64,000 nt of DNA from Metarhizium brunneum (GCF_013426205.1 NC_089426.1:1736001-1800000); one strand, 5' to 3'. Positions 37,156-47,905 are shown, counted from the stretch's first letter. Notes: a model not told the origin generated them from the letters alone. Translations and numbers: made by a program.

Positions 37156-40100
37156 AAGGGCTACAGGCTGGCATGAAAAGAAAGACGCTAATGACCCTCA
37201 ACGCAACCCAGAACGGACGAAGCGACAAAATGGTATTAGACGCCGAAGTCATGGGACATCGCGTTCGCATACTTGTGGACAGTGGCGCGATGGGCAACTA
37301 TATCTCACCCAGAGTTGTGAATCGTTACCAACTACCGTGGAAACACAAAGAGGCACCATACGAGTTAACTGATATCGAAGGAAAACTTTTTGCCTATAAT
37401 GACGGAATCATTAACCAAGAGACTGATCATCTCGAAGTACAGATTCAAAGTCATTCAGAAGTGATTCAACTCGATGTTATGGACGTATCGGAACACGACC
37501 TAGTGTTAGGGTACCCATGGTTATGGGAGAGTAACCCACTGATCAACTGGAGGACAGGCCAACTGAAGTGGAACGAGACTTCAGGCCAACAGAATCAGCA
37601 GAATTCGGAAGAAAGAACGAAATTTCGTCATAACTTAGCTCATGAACAGAGTTCTGAAGAAAAAGAACCTTCAAGCAAGTTATCCAAGGACCAACGACAA
37701 CAAACAAGCGGCAGAAAAGCAGTCAAAACAATTGGATCCACCGTAACGACCTCGACGGCGCTACAAACCGGGATACGAACAACAATAAGCAACAAGAAGA
37801 CAAAAGCCAAGATCCGAAAGGTTATTGCCACCTTAAGGAAAGACCTCGCGAACACAAACAAGAAACTCGAAGGAGAAAAGAGGAACGAGAACGATAAAGA
37901 CGACAAAAGCCCAATAACGAAAGAAGAAAGACTCAAGAATATCCCTAAGGAATACCGGAAATACGAAAAATTATTCGCAGAAGAATTAGAAACCGGATTA
38001 CCAGAACACAGCCAATGGGATCATCAGATTGAATTGATAGACGGAAAGTCGACAACATTCCATAAGATTTACAACTTAAACGCAAGAGAACTCGAAACAC
38101 TACGGGAGTACATCGACGAGATGTTAGCGAAAGGCTACATCAGAGCATCCACATCAGAAGCTGGATACCCAGTTATGTTTGTTCCAAAGAAAAACGGGAA
38201 ACTGCGGTTAGTAGTGGACTATCGGCGATTGAACGCGATTACCATGAAGGATCGAACACCGTTGCCACTAATATCGGAACTACGGGACCGATTGCACGGA
38301 ATGAATTGGTTCACCGCTTTGGACCTGAAGGGAGCATACAATTTGATTCGAATAAAGAAAGGCCATGAATGGAAGACAGCCTTTAGAACGAAGTTCGGAC
38401 TATTCGAATACCTGGTAATGCCATTCGGGCTTACCAACGCACCAGCGACATTCCAACGAATGATCAACAGCGTACTACGAAAATATTTGGACAATTTTGT
38501 GGTAGTGTATCTGGACGATATACTGATCTTCTCAAAAACCCTGGAAGACCACAAAAGACATGTACACAAGGTACTACAAGCGCTACAAGACGCGAAGTTA
38601 CTAGTGGAACCAGCAAAAAGCAAATTCCATACCCAGGAAGTAGACTTCCTAGGACACACGATACGACCAAACGAGATACGAATGGAAAAGACAAAGATTG
38701 AGGCAGTAAGGAACTGGCCAACACCGAAGAATGTCAAGGACATACAAAGCTTTAGAGGCTTTGCGAACTATTACAGGAGATTCATCAAGAGCTACGGCGA
38801 AATCGCAGCACCCTTGGATGAACTCACCAAGAAGGATAAGCAGTGGAATTGGAACGATGAGGCGCAATGTGCCTTTGACAAGATCAAAGAACTCATCACA
38901 TCCGAACCTGTTTTGAGAACCTTCGACCCAGAAAAAGAAACGGAACTAGAAACCGACTCATCAGACTTTGCTCTAGGAGCACAAGTTGGACAAAGAGACG
39001 ATGACGGAAAACTACACCCTATTGCGTTCTACTCGAAGAAACTTCATGGAGCAGAACTCAACTACCCCATCTACGACAAAGAATTCCTAGCAATCATCAA
39101 TGCTTTCAAGGAATTTAGACACTATCTCATGGGAAGCAAACACAAAGTTAAGGTGTATACCGATCATAAGAACATCTCTCATTTTGCGACGACGCAACAA
39201 TTGAATGGACGACAAATTCGATGGGCCGAATATCTTTCAGAATTCGACTACGAAATCATCCATCGAAAAGGATCCGAGAACGGACGAGCAGACGCTCTAA
39301 GTCGAAGAAGCGACTACGATACAGGAGTACCTACAGCAACAGGACCACTCCTTGAGATCAATAAAAATGGCAATTTCCAGCAGAAACAACTGAATGCCAT
39401 ATTGAAAGTACAGAAAGAAGACCCAGTATACGGCAAAATACACCAATGGGCAACAGACAATATACAACACATTGGGGACGTACCGACGGGATGCACATGC
39501 CACCCAGGAGGAGTACCAATGTATGGAGAGAAAATCTGGATACCACCAGAATTACAAGAAGAATGCATCAAAGAAATGCATGAACATCCAGTCTACGGAC
39601 ATCAAGGAATCCGCAAGACACTGGATAAGATACGACGACAATACGATTTCTCAGGAATCAAGAAAATGGTCGAAAAGGTTGTCAACGAATGCATACAATG
39701 CGGAAAAAGTAAGGCTTCACGACATAAGCCATACGGAGAACTGCAACCATTACCAGTACCAACACGACCATGGGAATCGATAGCTTTCGATCATATTACG
39801 AAGCTACCAATGTCAAAAGAACCAATGACCAACGTGGAATATGACAGCATATTCGTGGTCACGGATAGACTCACAAAATACGGATACTTTTTACCGTACA
39901 GAGAAGCAAGCAATGCAGAAGAACTTGCATATGTGTTCTTACGAACAATAGCAAGTAACCATGGACTGCCAGAAGAAATCATATCGGACAGAGGAAGTAC
40001 ATTTACTTCTAAGTTTTGGCAAGCACTTATGGCACAACTTGGAACGAATCACAAGTTAAGCACCGCATACCATCCACAGACAGATGGACAGACGGAAAGA

Positions 40101-40862
40101 TTGAACCAGACGCTTGAACAGTATCTACGATGTTACATCAATCATCAACAGGACGATTGGGTTAAATGGTTACCTACAGCGCAATTGGCTTACAATAGCT
40201 CGATATCAGAATCGACAAAGCAAACACCAGCCTACGCCAATTACGGATTTAATCCCGAAGTATTTCGAACACAGCGCGAAGGACCGCAAGCAGAACGAGC
40301 GATGCTGCAAGCAGATGAACTGAAGAGATTGCACGAAGAAATGCGACACGAATTGGAATTCGTACGAAACAGAATGGCACAATACCATAATCGTAAAAGA
40401 TCGAAGGGACCAATCTTTGGGGAGGGAGACATGGTCTACCTACTCCGACGAAACATCAAAACAACGCGACCAAGCGACAAATTGGACTACAAAAAATTAG
40501 GACCATTCGCTATCAAGAAAAGAATATCGACAAACAACTACGAACTTTCATTACCAAAGACTATGAGGAATCATCCTATAGTACACATTTCACTTCTTGA
40601 GAAAGCACCAAACAATGCACCAGCAGAAGAAGACATCGAAGTCATGAACGAAACGGAATATGAAGTAGAACGGATCTTAGACATGAGGACAAGAAACAAA
40701 ACACGCCAATATCTCATTAAATGGAAAAGCTATGGAGACGAGGAAAACACATGGGAACCTACGGAGCACCTGAAGAATTGCCAGCACCTATTACGGCAGT
40801 ATCACCAGCAGCATTCAACAAGGCATCCCCAAACACAGCGTTCCAATCCAACACGTCAATAG
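37077..40862 (+). CDS. pol: gypsy Pol: protease, RT, RNase H, integrase, chromodomain
   Basis: The -1 frame relative to gag; probably made as a Gag-Pol fusion of about 2068 aa by frameshifting at 37131, since it overlaps gag and no strong independent start is evident (the first ATG in frame is at 37077). The aspartic protease DSG has its Asp codon at 37278. Reverse transcriptase has YLDD at 38508-38519 and LDLKGAYN upstream. RNase H begins with the ETDSSD block. Integrase has an HHCC-type zinc finger (HPVYGHQG...CIQCGKSK) and catalytic Asp-Asp-Glu at 39789, 39987 and 40095, the last two spaced D35E. A chromodomain starting YEVERILD at 40659 has the aromatic residues (Y, W, W) expected to bind methylated histone tails. 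No stops or frameshifts are seen. Confidence 0.96.
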   Translation: MVPRNETTNRRRIYSGKLKKRGTPSVKGLQAGMKRKTLMTLNATQNGRSDKMVLDAEVMGHRVRILVDSGAMGNYISPRVVNRYQLPWKHKEAPYELTDIEGKLFAYNDGIINQETDHLEVQIQSHSEVIQLDVMDVSEHDLVLGYPWLWESNPLINWRTGQLKWNETSGQQNQQNSEERTKFRHNLAHEQSSEEKEPSSKLSKDQRQQTSGRKAVKTIGSTVTTSTALQTGIRTTISNKKTKAKIRKVIATLRKDLANTNKKLEGEKRNENDKDDKSPITKEERLKNIPKEYRKYEKLFAEELETGLPEHSQWDHQIELIDGKSTTFHKIYNLNARELETLREYIDEMLAKGYIRASTSEAGYPVMFVPKKNGKLRLVVDYRRLNAITMKDRTPLPLISELRDRLHGMNWFTALDLKGAYNLIRIKKGHEWKTAFRTKFGLFEYLVMPFGLTNAPATFQRMINSVLRKYLDNFVVVYLDDILIFSKTLEDHKRHVHKVLQALQDAKLLVEPAKSKFHTQEVDFLGHTIRPNEIRMEKTKIEAVRNWPTPKNVKDIQSFRGFANYYRRFIKSYGEIAAPLDELTKKDKQWNWNDEAQCAFDKIKELITSEPVLRTFDPEKETELETDSSDFALGAQVGQRDDDGKLHPIAFYSKKLHGAELNYPIYDKEFLAIINAFKEFRHYLMGSKHKVKVYTDHKNISHFATTQQLNGRQIRWAEYLSEFDYEIIHRKGSENGRADALSRRSDYDTGVPTATGPLLEINKNGNFQQKQLNAILKVQKEDPVYGKIHQWATDNIQHIGDVPTGCTCHPGGVPMYGEKIWIPPELQEECIKEMHEHPVYGHQGIRKTLDKIRRQYDFSGIKKMVEKVVNECIQCGKSKASRHKPYGELQPLPVPTRPWESIAFDHITKLPMSKEPMTNVEYDSIFVVTDRLTKYGYFLPYREASNAEELAYVFLRTIASNHGLPEEIISDRGSTFTSKFWQALMAQLGTNHKLSTAYHPQTDGQTERLNQTLEQYLRCYINHQQDDWVKWLPTAQLAYNSSISESTKQTPAYANYGFNPEVFRTQREGPQAERAMLQADELKRLHEEMRHELEFVRNRMAQYHNRKRSKGPIFGEGDMVYLLRRNIKTTRPSDKLDYKKLGPFAIKKRISTNNYELSLPKTMRNHPIVHISLLEKAPNNAPAEEDIEVMNETEYEVERILDMRTRNKTRQYLIKWKSYGDEENTWEPTEHLKNCQHLLRQYHQQHSTRHPQTQRSNPTRQ
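37131..37198 (+). promoter_or_regulatory. -1 programmed frameshift signal between gag and pol
   Basis: AAAAAAC at 37131-37137 is in the correct phase (A AAA AAC in the gag frame). A 7-nt spacer is followed by a stem-loop: GCCA/TGGC and CTGTA/TACAG with a 7-nt loop, 37145-37172. The loop bases AGGG could also pair with CCCT at 37195-37198 as a pseudoknot. Pol is open in the -1 frame across this site. Confidence 0.75.
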
Positions 40863-41404
40863 CGCCTAGAGATTGCGCATCGATAACAGCCTCGGATTCG
40901 CGACGCTCCTCCTCCTCCAACTCATCCAGCGATTGCAGACCCAAGCGAGTCATTTGTTGACCCTTGGTAACCAACTGCCGCTTTTGGCGGCGCAGTCGCG
41001 CTAGACGGGCCAGCGCTTCATTCAACTCAGCCTGAGCCTTGAGCATTTGCTCTTCCGCTCTCTCTTCCTCCTGATCCAAACGTTTCGATTCGGAAATAAT
41101 GCGACCAACTACAAGGACACTCATTAGCAAAAAACAGTGACACACAAAAAGGACACCTACGCGAGCTAATCGCGACACCAGAAGCATCACAGGAACGCCC
41201 CCGCCGCACGCATTCCCCGCACTTGGAGGAACGCTCAATCATCTTGCAACGAAGACCACGGGCGGAACAAAAGGAACACGGCATGACGTCGTAACCAAAC
41301 GATTCAATGGAATCAGCCAAGCGATCGTTCCGTAAGGTAGAAGGAGCCTTCAACGAGGGATCTTTTCGCTTTCGGGTACGAGGAACGACGGTACGACTGG
41401 ACAT
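40759..41404 (-). CDS. antisense Zn2Cys6/coiled-coil gene inside the gypsy element
   Basis: Two exons on the minus strand, 41404-41161 and 41108-40759, joined by a 52-nt intron (GTAGGT donor, GCTAATG branch, TAG acceptor), giving 197 aa. Residues 43-72 have C-x2-C-x6-C-x8-C-x2-C-x6-C, the spacing of the fungal Zn2Cys6 binuclear cluster. A basic N-terminus (RTRKRK) precedes it and a charged heptad-rich coiled coil follows at about residues 86-135. The final 104 bp overlap the 3' end of pol on the opposite strand. Similar small antisense proteins occur next to the 3' LTR of other fungal gypsy elements; this is from memory of the family and not checked. The RIP-degraded copy carries the same region at about 46376-46950, destroyed. 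DNA binding and a role in controlling the element are inferences. Confidence 0.75.
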
Positions 41405-41516
41405 GGCGTCAGAAGGACATCACAAAGGATGAAAAGAAAGAGGAACTTACCAACGAAAAGAAAAGGGCAGAGGAACTACTTATGAAACAAGGCCTAGGTC
41501 TTGAGGACAAGACCAT

Positions 41517-41527
41517 GGGAGAGGGGA
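41517..41527 (+). other. polypurine tract before the 3' LTR
   Basis: GGGAGAGGGGA ends 5 nt before the 3' LTR, the usual position of the plus-strand primer for reverse transcription. Confidence 0.7.
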
Positions 41528-41532
41528 CATCG

Positions 41533-41968
41533 TGTTACGACCCAGCACGTAGGCTGCAGGATGGGCCGGCTGCATGGAGCCGCCGGGCGGCACAGGCATG
41601 ACGGGCCACGGAACATTGGTCGGCACGACAGGACCAATGGGAAGGACGCTCAGTTATTATAAGTGAGCATGCACAACGCTCACCAGTGTTTGGAAGTGAG
41701 CATCGAGGATGCTCACCTCCGCGATAACTAGCAACCGTAGTATATAGGGACCCCCAAATTCGCTTCATAGATAGCCTCTAGCTCCTTAGCTTTCAACACA
41801 GATCATTACATTGAATAAGCCTCGCTTACAACTCTTTGACTCTGATCACTTGGTTACGGTCTACGACCTATTACCAACGTAACACCCAACTGCTCAGATT
41901 GACTGCCCTAGTGGCTCTGCCAACATAAACTACGACTAGTTTATCCCTTGGGAACCTTAGCCGTTACA
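41533..41968 (+). repeat. 3' LTR of the intact gypsy element
   Basis: 436 bp, read as identical to 34158-34593. It is followed by the duplication CTCTT at 41969-41973. Confidence 0.96.
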
Positions 41969-41973
41969 CTCTT

Positions 41974-44900
41974 AAAATAAAGAGTAAAAATAATTAATAA
42001 TAATTAAATAATAATCTTAGAACCTAATTTAAATATACCTATTAAATACTAAGCTTATATAGATCTTATAGATATATATGAATTAGACATATATTAATTA
42101 TATATATATATAAAGAATAAGTAATAGTATTAGTATATATATAAGGGAAAGATCTTAATATATAAAAGAGAGTTACTACTTAAGTCACCTTAATATAAAA
42201 TAAAAGACCATATAATATGCCTACTACTAAATTACTTAGAATATATGGTAGATAAGGCTAGAGAATAGTATAAGTAGTAATATGGGATACTAGCAGTATA
42301 TAAACAGATATAATAAGTATTAAATATACTTAAATATAAAGACCCTAGGGGAATTATAGAATTAATATATTATAGTAAATAAAAACTAAATAAGTGGTAT
42401 AATAAATAGAAGTTTAACCTTAGATATAATAAGAAATATATAGTAAACTATAATAACCTAAAATATAAGAAGTATAAAGAAATAAAAGACTAAATTTATA
42501 ACCGCTTATATTAAATATTTAATAATAGGTTTTACTTTAAGTACCTATAAAATAAAACTAGACCTATAAAATAGTACTAAGAAATAAAATAATAAATCGT
42601 AGAAGAATCTATTTTAAAAAACTTAAAAAATAAGGCATATTATTTATAAAAGGGCTATAAGCTGGTATAAAAAGAAAGATGCTAATAACCCTTAATATAA
42701 TCTAGGACAAATAAAGTAATAAGATGGTATTAGACGCTAAAGTTATAGGATATTACGTTTATATACTTATAGATAGTGGTGTAATAAGTAATTATATCTT
42801 ACCTAGAGTTATTAATTATTACTAACTACTATAGAAACATAAAGAGGTACTATATAAGTTAATTAATATTAAAGGAAAACTTTTTACTTATAATAATAAA
42901 ATTATTAACTAAGAGATTAATTATCTTAAAGTATAGATTTAAGGTTATTTAAAAGTGATTTAACTTAATATTATAAACGTATTAGAACACGACTTAGTGT
43001 TAAGGTACCTATAGTTATAGGAGAGTAACCTATTAATTAACTAAAGGATAGGCTAATTAAAGTAAAATAAGACTTTAAGCTAATATAATTAATAAAATTT
43101 AGAAGAAAGAATAAAATTTTATTATAACTTAGCTTATAAATAGAGTTCTAAAGAAAAGGAACCTTTAAGTAAGTTATTTAAGGACTAATAATAATAAATA
43201 AATAATATAAAAATAATAAATATAAAGAAGAGAATGATTAGATCTACTATAATAACCTTAATAGCGCTATAAACCAGAATATAAATAATAATAAATAATA
43301 AAAAGATAAAAGCTAAGATTTAAAAGGTTATTACTACCTTAAGGAAAGACCTTATAAATATAAATAAGAAACTTAAAAAAAAGAAGAAAAATAAGAATAA
43401 TAAAAATAATAAAAGCCTAATAATAAAAAAAAAAAGACTTAAGAATATCCCTAAGGAATACTAAAAATATAAAAAATTATTTATAAAAGAATTAAAAACT
43501 AGATTACTTAAACATAATTAATAAGATCATAAAATTAAATTAATAAATAAAAAGTTAATAATATTCTATAAGATCTATAATTTAAATATAAAAGAACTTA
43601 AAACACTATAAAAGTATATTAATAAGATATTAGTAAAAGGCTATATCATAGTATTTATATTAAAAGTTAAATACCTAGTTATATTTATTTTAAAGAAAAA
43701 TAAAAAATTACGGTTAATAATAGATTATTAGTAATTAAACGTGATTACTATAAAAGATAAAATACTATTACTATTAATATTAGAACTACAGGACTAATTA
43801 CACGGTATAAATTAGTTTACCGCAGTAGACCTAAAAGGAGTATATAACTTAATTTAAATAAAGGAGGGTTATAAATAAATAATAGCCTTTAGAATAAAGT
43901 TTAGACTATTTAAATACTTAGTAATACTAATAGGGCTTATTAATATACTAGTAATATTTTAGAGAATAATTAATAGTGTATTATAAGAATATTTAAATAA
44001 TTTTATGGTAGTATATCTTAATAATATATTAATCTTCTTAAAAACCCTAAAAGACCATAAAAAACATATATATATAGTACTAAAAACGCTATAAGATGTT
44101 AAACTATTACTTAAACTAATAAAATATAAGTTTTATATATAAGAAGTAAACTTCCTAGAATATATAATATAATTAAATAAAATATAAATAAAAAAGATAA
44201 AGATTAAGGTAATAAGGAACTAGCTAATACTAAAGAATATTAAGGATATATAAAGCTTTAAAGGCTTTATAAATTACTATAAGAGATTTATTAAAAGCTA
44301 TAATAAAATCGTAGCACCCTTAAATAAACTTACTAAGAAGGATAAGTAATAAAATTAAAATAATAAAGCGTAATATACCTTTAATAAGATTAAAGAACTT
44401 ATTATATTTAAACCTATTTTAAAAACCTTTAACCTAAAAAAGGAAATAGAATTAAAAACTAACTTATTAGACTTTACTCTAAGAGTATAAGTTAAATAAT
44501 AAGATAATAATAAGAAATTATACCTTATTATATTTTACTTAAAGAAACTTTATAAAGTAAAACTTAATTACCTTATTTATAATAAAGAATTCCTAGTAAT
44601 TATTAATACTTTTAAGGAATTTAGATATTATCTTATAAAAAGTAAATATAAAGTTAAGGTATATACTAATCATAAGAATATCTCTTATTTTATAATAATA
44701 TAATAATTAAATAAATAATAAATTTAATAGGCTAAATATCTTTTAGAATTTAATTATAAGATTATTTATTAAAAAGAATCTAAAAACAAATAAGTAGACG
44801 CTCTAAGTCAAAGAAGTGATTATAATATAAGAGTACTTATAGTAATAAGATAACTCCTTAAGATTAATAAAGATAGTAATTTTTAGTAGAAATAACTAAA

Positions 44901-47037
44901 TGCTATACTAAAGGTATAAGATAAAGACCTAGTATATAAGAAAATCTAATAATAAGCAAAGAAAAAAGTTAGGTTTATAGATATACTAAAAGAATATCTT
45001 ATAGAACCTAGAATTATCCTAAAGTACCACAGAGAGAAAATCTAAATACTACTAGAGTTATAAGAAGAATATATTAAAGAAATACATAAATATTTAGTTT
45101 ATAGACATTAAGGAATCCGTAAGATACTAGATAAGATATAATAATAATATGATTTCTTAGGAATTAAGAAAATAATTAAAAAGGTTATTAATAAATATAT
45201 ATAATATAAAAAAAGTAAGGCTTTATAATATAAGCCATATAAAGAATTATAACCATTACTAGTACTAATATAATCATAAAAATTAATAGCTTTTAATTAT
45301 ATTATAAAGTTATTAATATTAAAAGAACTAATAACTAATATAAAATATAATAGTATATTTATGGTTATAAATAGACTTATAAAGTATAAATACTTTTTAC
45401 TATATAAAGAAGTAAGTAATATAAAAGAACTTATATATATGTTCTTATAAATAATAATAAGTAATCATAGGCTACTAAAAGAAATCATATTAGATAAAAG
45501 AAGTATATTTACCTCTAAGTTTTAGTAAGCACTTATAATATAACTTAAAATAAACCATAAGTTAAGTATTATATATTATTCATAAATAAATAAATAAATA
45601 AAAAGATTAAACTAAACGCTTAAATAATATCTATGATACTATATTAATTATTAATAAGATAATTAGGTAAAATAGTTACTTATAGCGTAATTAGCTTATA
45701 ATAGCTTAATATTAGAATTAATAAAGTAAATACTAGCCTATATTAATTACGGATTTAATCCTAAAGTATTTTAAATATAATATAAAAGACTATAAATAGA
45801 ATAAGTAATATTATAAGTAAATAAACTAAAAAAATTATATAAAGAAATGTAATATAAATTAGAATTTATATAAAAAAGAATAATATAATATTATAATTAA
45901 AAAAGATTAAAGGGATTAATCTTTAAGGAGGGAGATATGGTTTACTTACTCTAATAAAATATTAAAATAATATAATTAAGTAATAAATTAAACTATAAAA
46001 AATTAAGATTATTTATTATTAAGAAAAGAATATTAATAAATAACTACGAACTTTTATTATTAAAGACTATAAGGAATTATTTTATAGTATATATTTTACT
46101 TCTTAAGAAAGCATTAAATAATATACTAGTAAAAGAAGATATTAAAGTTATAAATAAAATAAAATATAAAATAGAATAGATCTTAGATATAAGGATAAGA
46201 AATAAAACATATTAATATCTTATTAAATAGAAAAGCTATAAAGATAAGGAAAATATATAGGAACCTATAAAGTACTTAAAGAATTACTAGTACCTATTAT
46301 GGTAGTATTACTAGTAGTATTTAATAAGGTATCCTTAAATATAGTATTCTAATTTAATATATTAATAGCACTTAGAGATTATATATTAATAATAGCCTTA
46401 GATTTATAATGCTCTTTCTCCTTTAACTTATCTAGTAATTATAGACCTAAGTAAGTTATTTATTAACCCTTAGTAACTAATTACTACTTTTAATAGCGTA
46501 ATTATGCTAGATAAGCCAGTGCTTTATTTAACTTAGCCTAAGCCTTAAGTATTTACTTTTTTACTTTCTTTTCCTCTTAATTTAAACATTTTAATTTAAA
46601 AATAATATGACTAACTATAAAGATACTTATTAGTAAAAAATAATAACATATAAAAAGGACACCTATATAAGCTAATTATAATACTAAAAGTATTACAGGA
46701 ACGCCCCTATTATATATATTCCCTGCACTTAAAGGAATACTTAATTATCTTATAATAAAAACCATAGGTAAAATAAAAAGAACATAATATAATATTATAA
46801 CTAAATAATTTAATAAAATTAACTAAATAATTATTTTATAAGGTAAAAGGAGCCTTTAATAAGGGATCTTTTTGCTTTTAAGTATAAGGGATAATAGTAT
46901 GACTAGATATAGCGTTAAAAGGACATCATAAAAGATAAAAAGAAAGAAGAACTTACTAATAAAAGAAAAGAGTAAAAGAACTACTTATAAAATAAGGCCT
47001 AGGTCTTAAGGATAAGACTATAGGAGAGGGGATATTA
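41974..47037 (+). pseudogene. RIP-mutated rest of gag, pol and antisense gene of the older copy
   Basis: Colinear with 36480-41532 of the intact element. Stops are scattered through every domain; short readable remnants include the RT region near 43960-44040, the RNase H block near 44630-44690, and the antisense Zn2Cys6 gene region near 46376-46950. Changes are almost all C-to-T or G-to-A. Confidence 0.9.
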
Positions 47038-47472
47038 TGTTATAACCTAGTATATAAGCTATAGGTTAGGCCAGCTATATGGAGCTGCTAGGCAGCATAG
47101 GCATAATAGCCATAGAATATTAGTTAGTATAATAAGATTAATAAGGAGGATACTTAATTATTATAAGTAAGTATATATAATACTTATTAGTATTTAAAAG
47201 TAAGTATTAAGGATACTTACCTTTATAATAACTAGTAATTATAATATATAAAGACCCCTAAATTTACTTTATAAATAGACTTTAGCTTCTTAGCTTTTAA
47301 TATAAATTATTATATTAACTAAGCTTTACTTATAACTCTCTGACTTTAATTACTTAGTTATGGTCTATAACCTATTACTAATGTAATACTTAACTGCTTA
47401 AATTAACTGCCCTAGTTGTTCTGCTAATATAAACTATAACTAGTTTATCCCTTAGGAACCTAAGCCGTTACA
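47038..47472 (+). repeat. 3' LTR of the degraded gypsy copy
   Basis: 435 bp, starting TGTTATAACC and ending CCGTTACA, followed by TTAAG at 47473-47477. It is more heavily mutated in its first part than the 5' LTR of the same element. Confidence 0.9.
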
Positions 47473-47545
47473 TTAAGCTAGTATTATTAAGAAATTTATA
47501 TATTTATATAATTATTTTTATATTTAATTAAGGATATTCCTTTTT

Positions 47546-47663
47546 ATATATTTATACTTAAAATATATTATAAGACTTAATAATAGGACTACTAGCCTAA
47601 AATTAAGGCGTAGTGGGGATCCTGCGCACCTAACAAAAAGTCGCTGCGCCCCGAGCAATTCAC
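47546..47663 (-). repeat. right terminal inverted repeat of the MULE
   Basis: The reverse complement matches the left repeat, starting GTGAATTGCTCGGGG. The outer 60 bp are GC-normal; the inner part is AT-rich. Confidence 0.85.
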
Positions 47664-47671
47664 CCTGGCGT
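47664..47671. repeat. right 8-bp target-site duplication CCTGGCGT of the MULE
   Basis: Identical to 29326-29333. It lies 234 bp upstream of the start codon of the next gene. Confidence 0.85.
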
Positions 47672-47905
47672 CGCCTCGGCTGCCCCGTGAAATTCTCTAC
47701 TCCCACCGCCACTGTATGTATTTATTAACTTCTTCTCTACGTCAACTTCTCTTTGGATTGATGGAAGAAGGAAGATCTGGAGCGCAGTCATCCCTTTCTC
47801 TTTATTTCGCCTGTCGGCCTTTAAGTAGTCTGGCTTTCCGGTCCCTTCACTATTTTTCGACCACTGTCGCTCCTATCAGCTGCGCTTGGCCATATCCACC
47901 AAGAC

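Larger units (their letters stand above)
34158..41968 (+). mobile_element. intact Ty3/gypsy chromovirus retrotransposon, 7811 bp
   Basis: Two 436-bp LTRs that read as identical (TG...CA ends) flank gag, pol and a spliced antisense gene. The 5-bp duplication is CTCTT. The domain order in pol is protease, reverse transcriptase, RNase H, integrase, chromodomain, which defines a chromovirus. A self-primer match, a polypurine tract and a frameshift signal are present. Composition is normal, with no sign of RIP, although a RIP-degraded relative surrounds it on both sides. Identical LTRs mean recent insertion. All parts needed for transposition appear to be present. Confidence 0.96.
31846..47472 (+). 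mobile_element. RIP-degraded Ty3/gypsy element, older copy (interrupted)
   Basis: LTRs at 31846-32280 and 47038-47472 (435 bp each) flank sequence colinear with the intact element at 34158-41968. Differences are overwhelmingly C-to-T or G-to-A, mostly at CpA/TpG, with stops throughout the former gag and pol. Excluding the nested copy and its duplication, 7811 bp remain, equal to the intact element, although small indels differ on the two sides. It lies inside the MULE, in the same orientation as the nested copy. The two LTRs carry different sets of mutations, the right one more. No intact protein can be made from it. Confidence 0.93.
29334..47663 (+). mobile_element. RIP-degraded MULE DNA transposon (about 2.7 kb without nested insertion)
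   Basis: The termini are inverted repeats of about 119 bp starting GTGAATTGCTCGGGG, flanked by an 8-bp duplication. The interior at 29394-31840 and 47478-47600 is extremely AT-rich and full of TAA/TAG, as expected from RIP. In one reading frame at 30268-30600 the MULE transposase signature can still be read through the damage: a TYKTN motif (Asp position mutated to Asn), an intact second Asp in an ID-F block, and a damaged L-C-x-W-H block. No indel separates these. The outer 60 bp of each end keep normal composition. MULE duplications are usually 8-11 bp. Subtracting the gypsy insertion and its duplication leaves 2698 bp. The element is dead. Confidence 0.85.
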
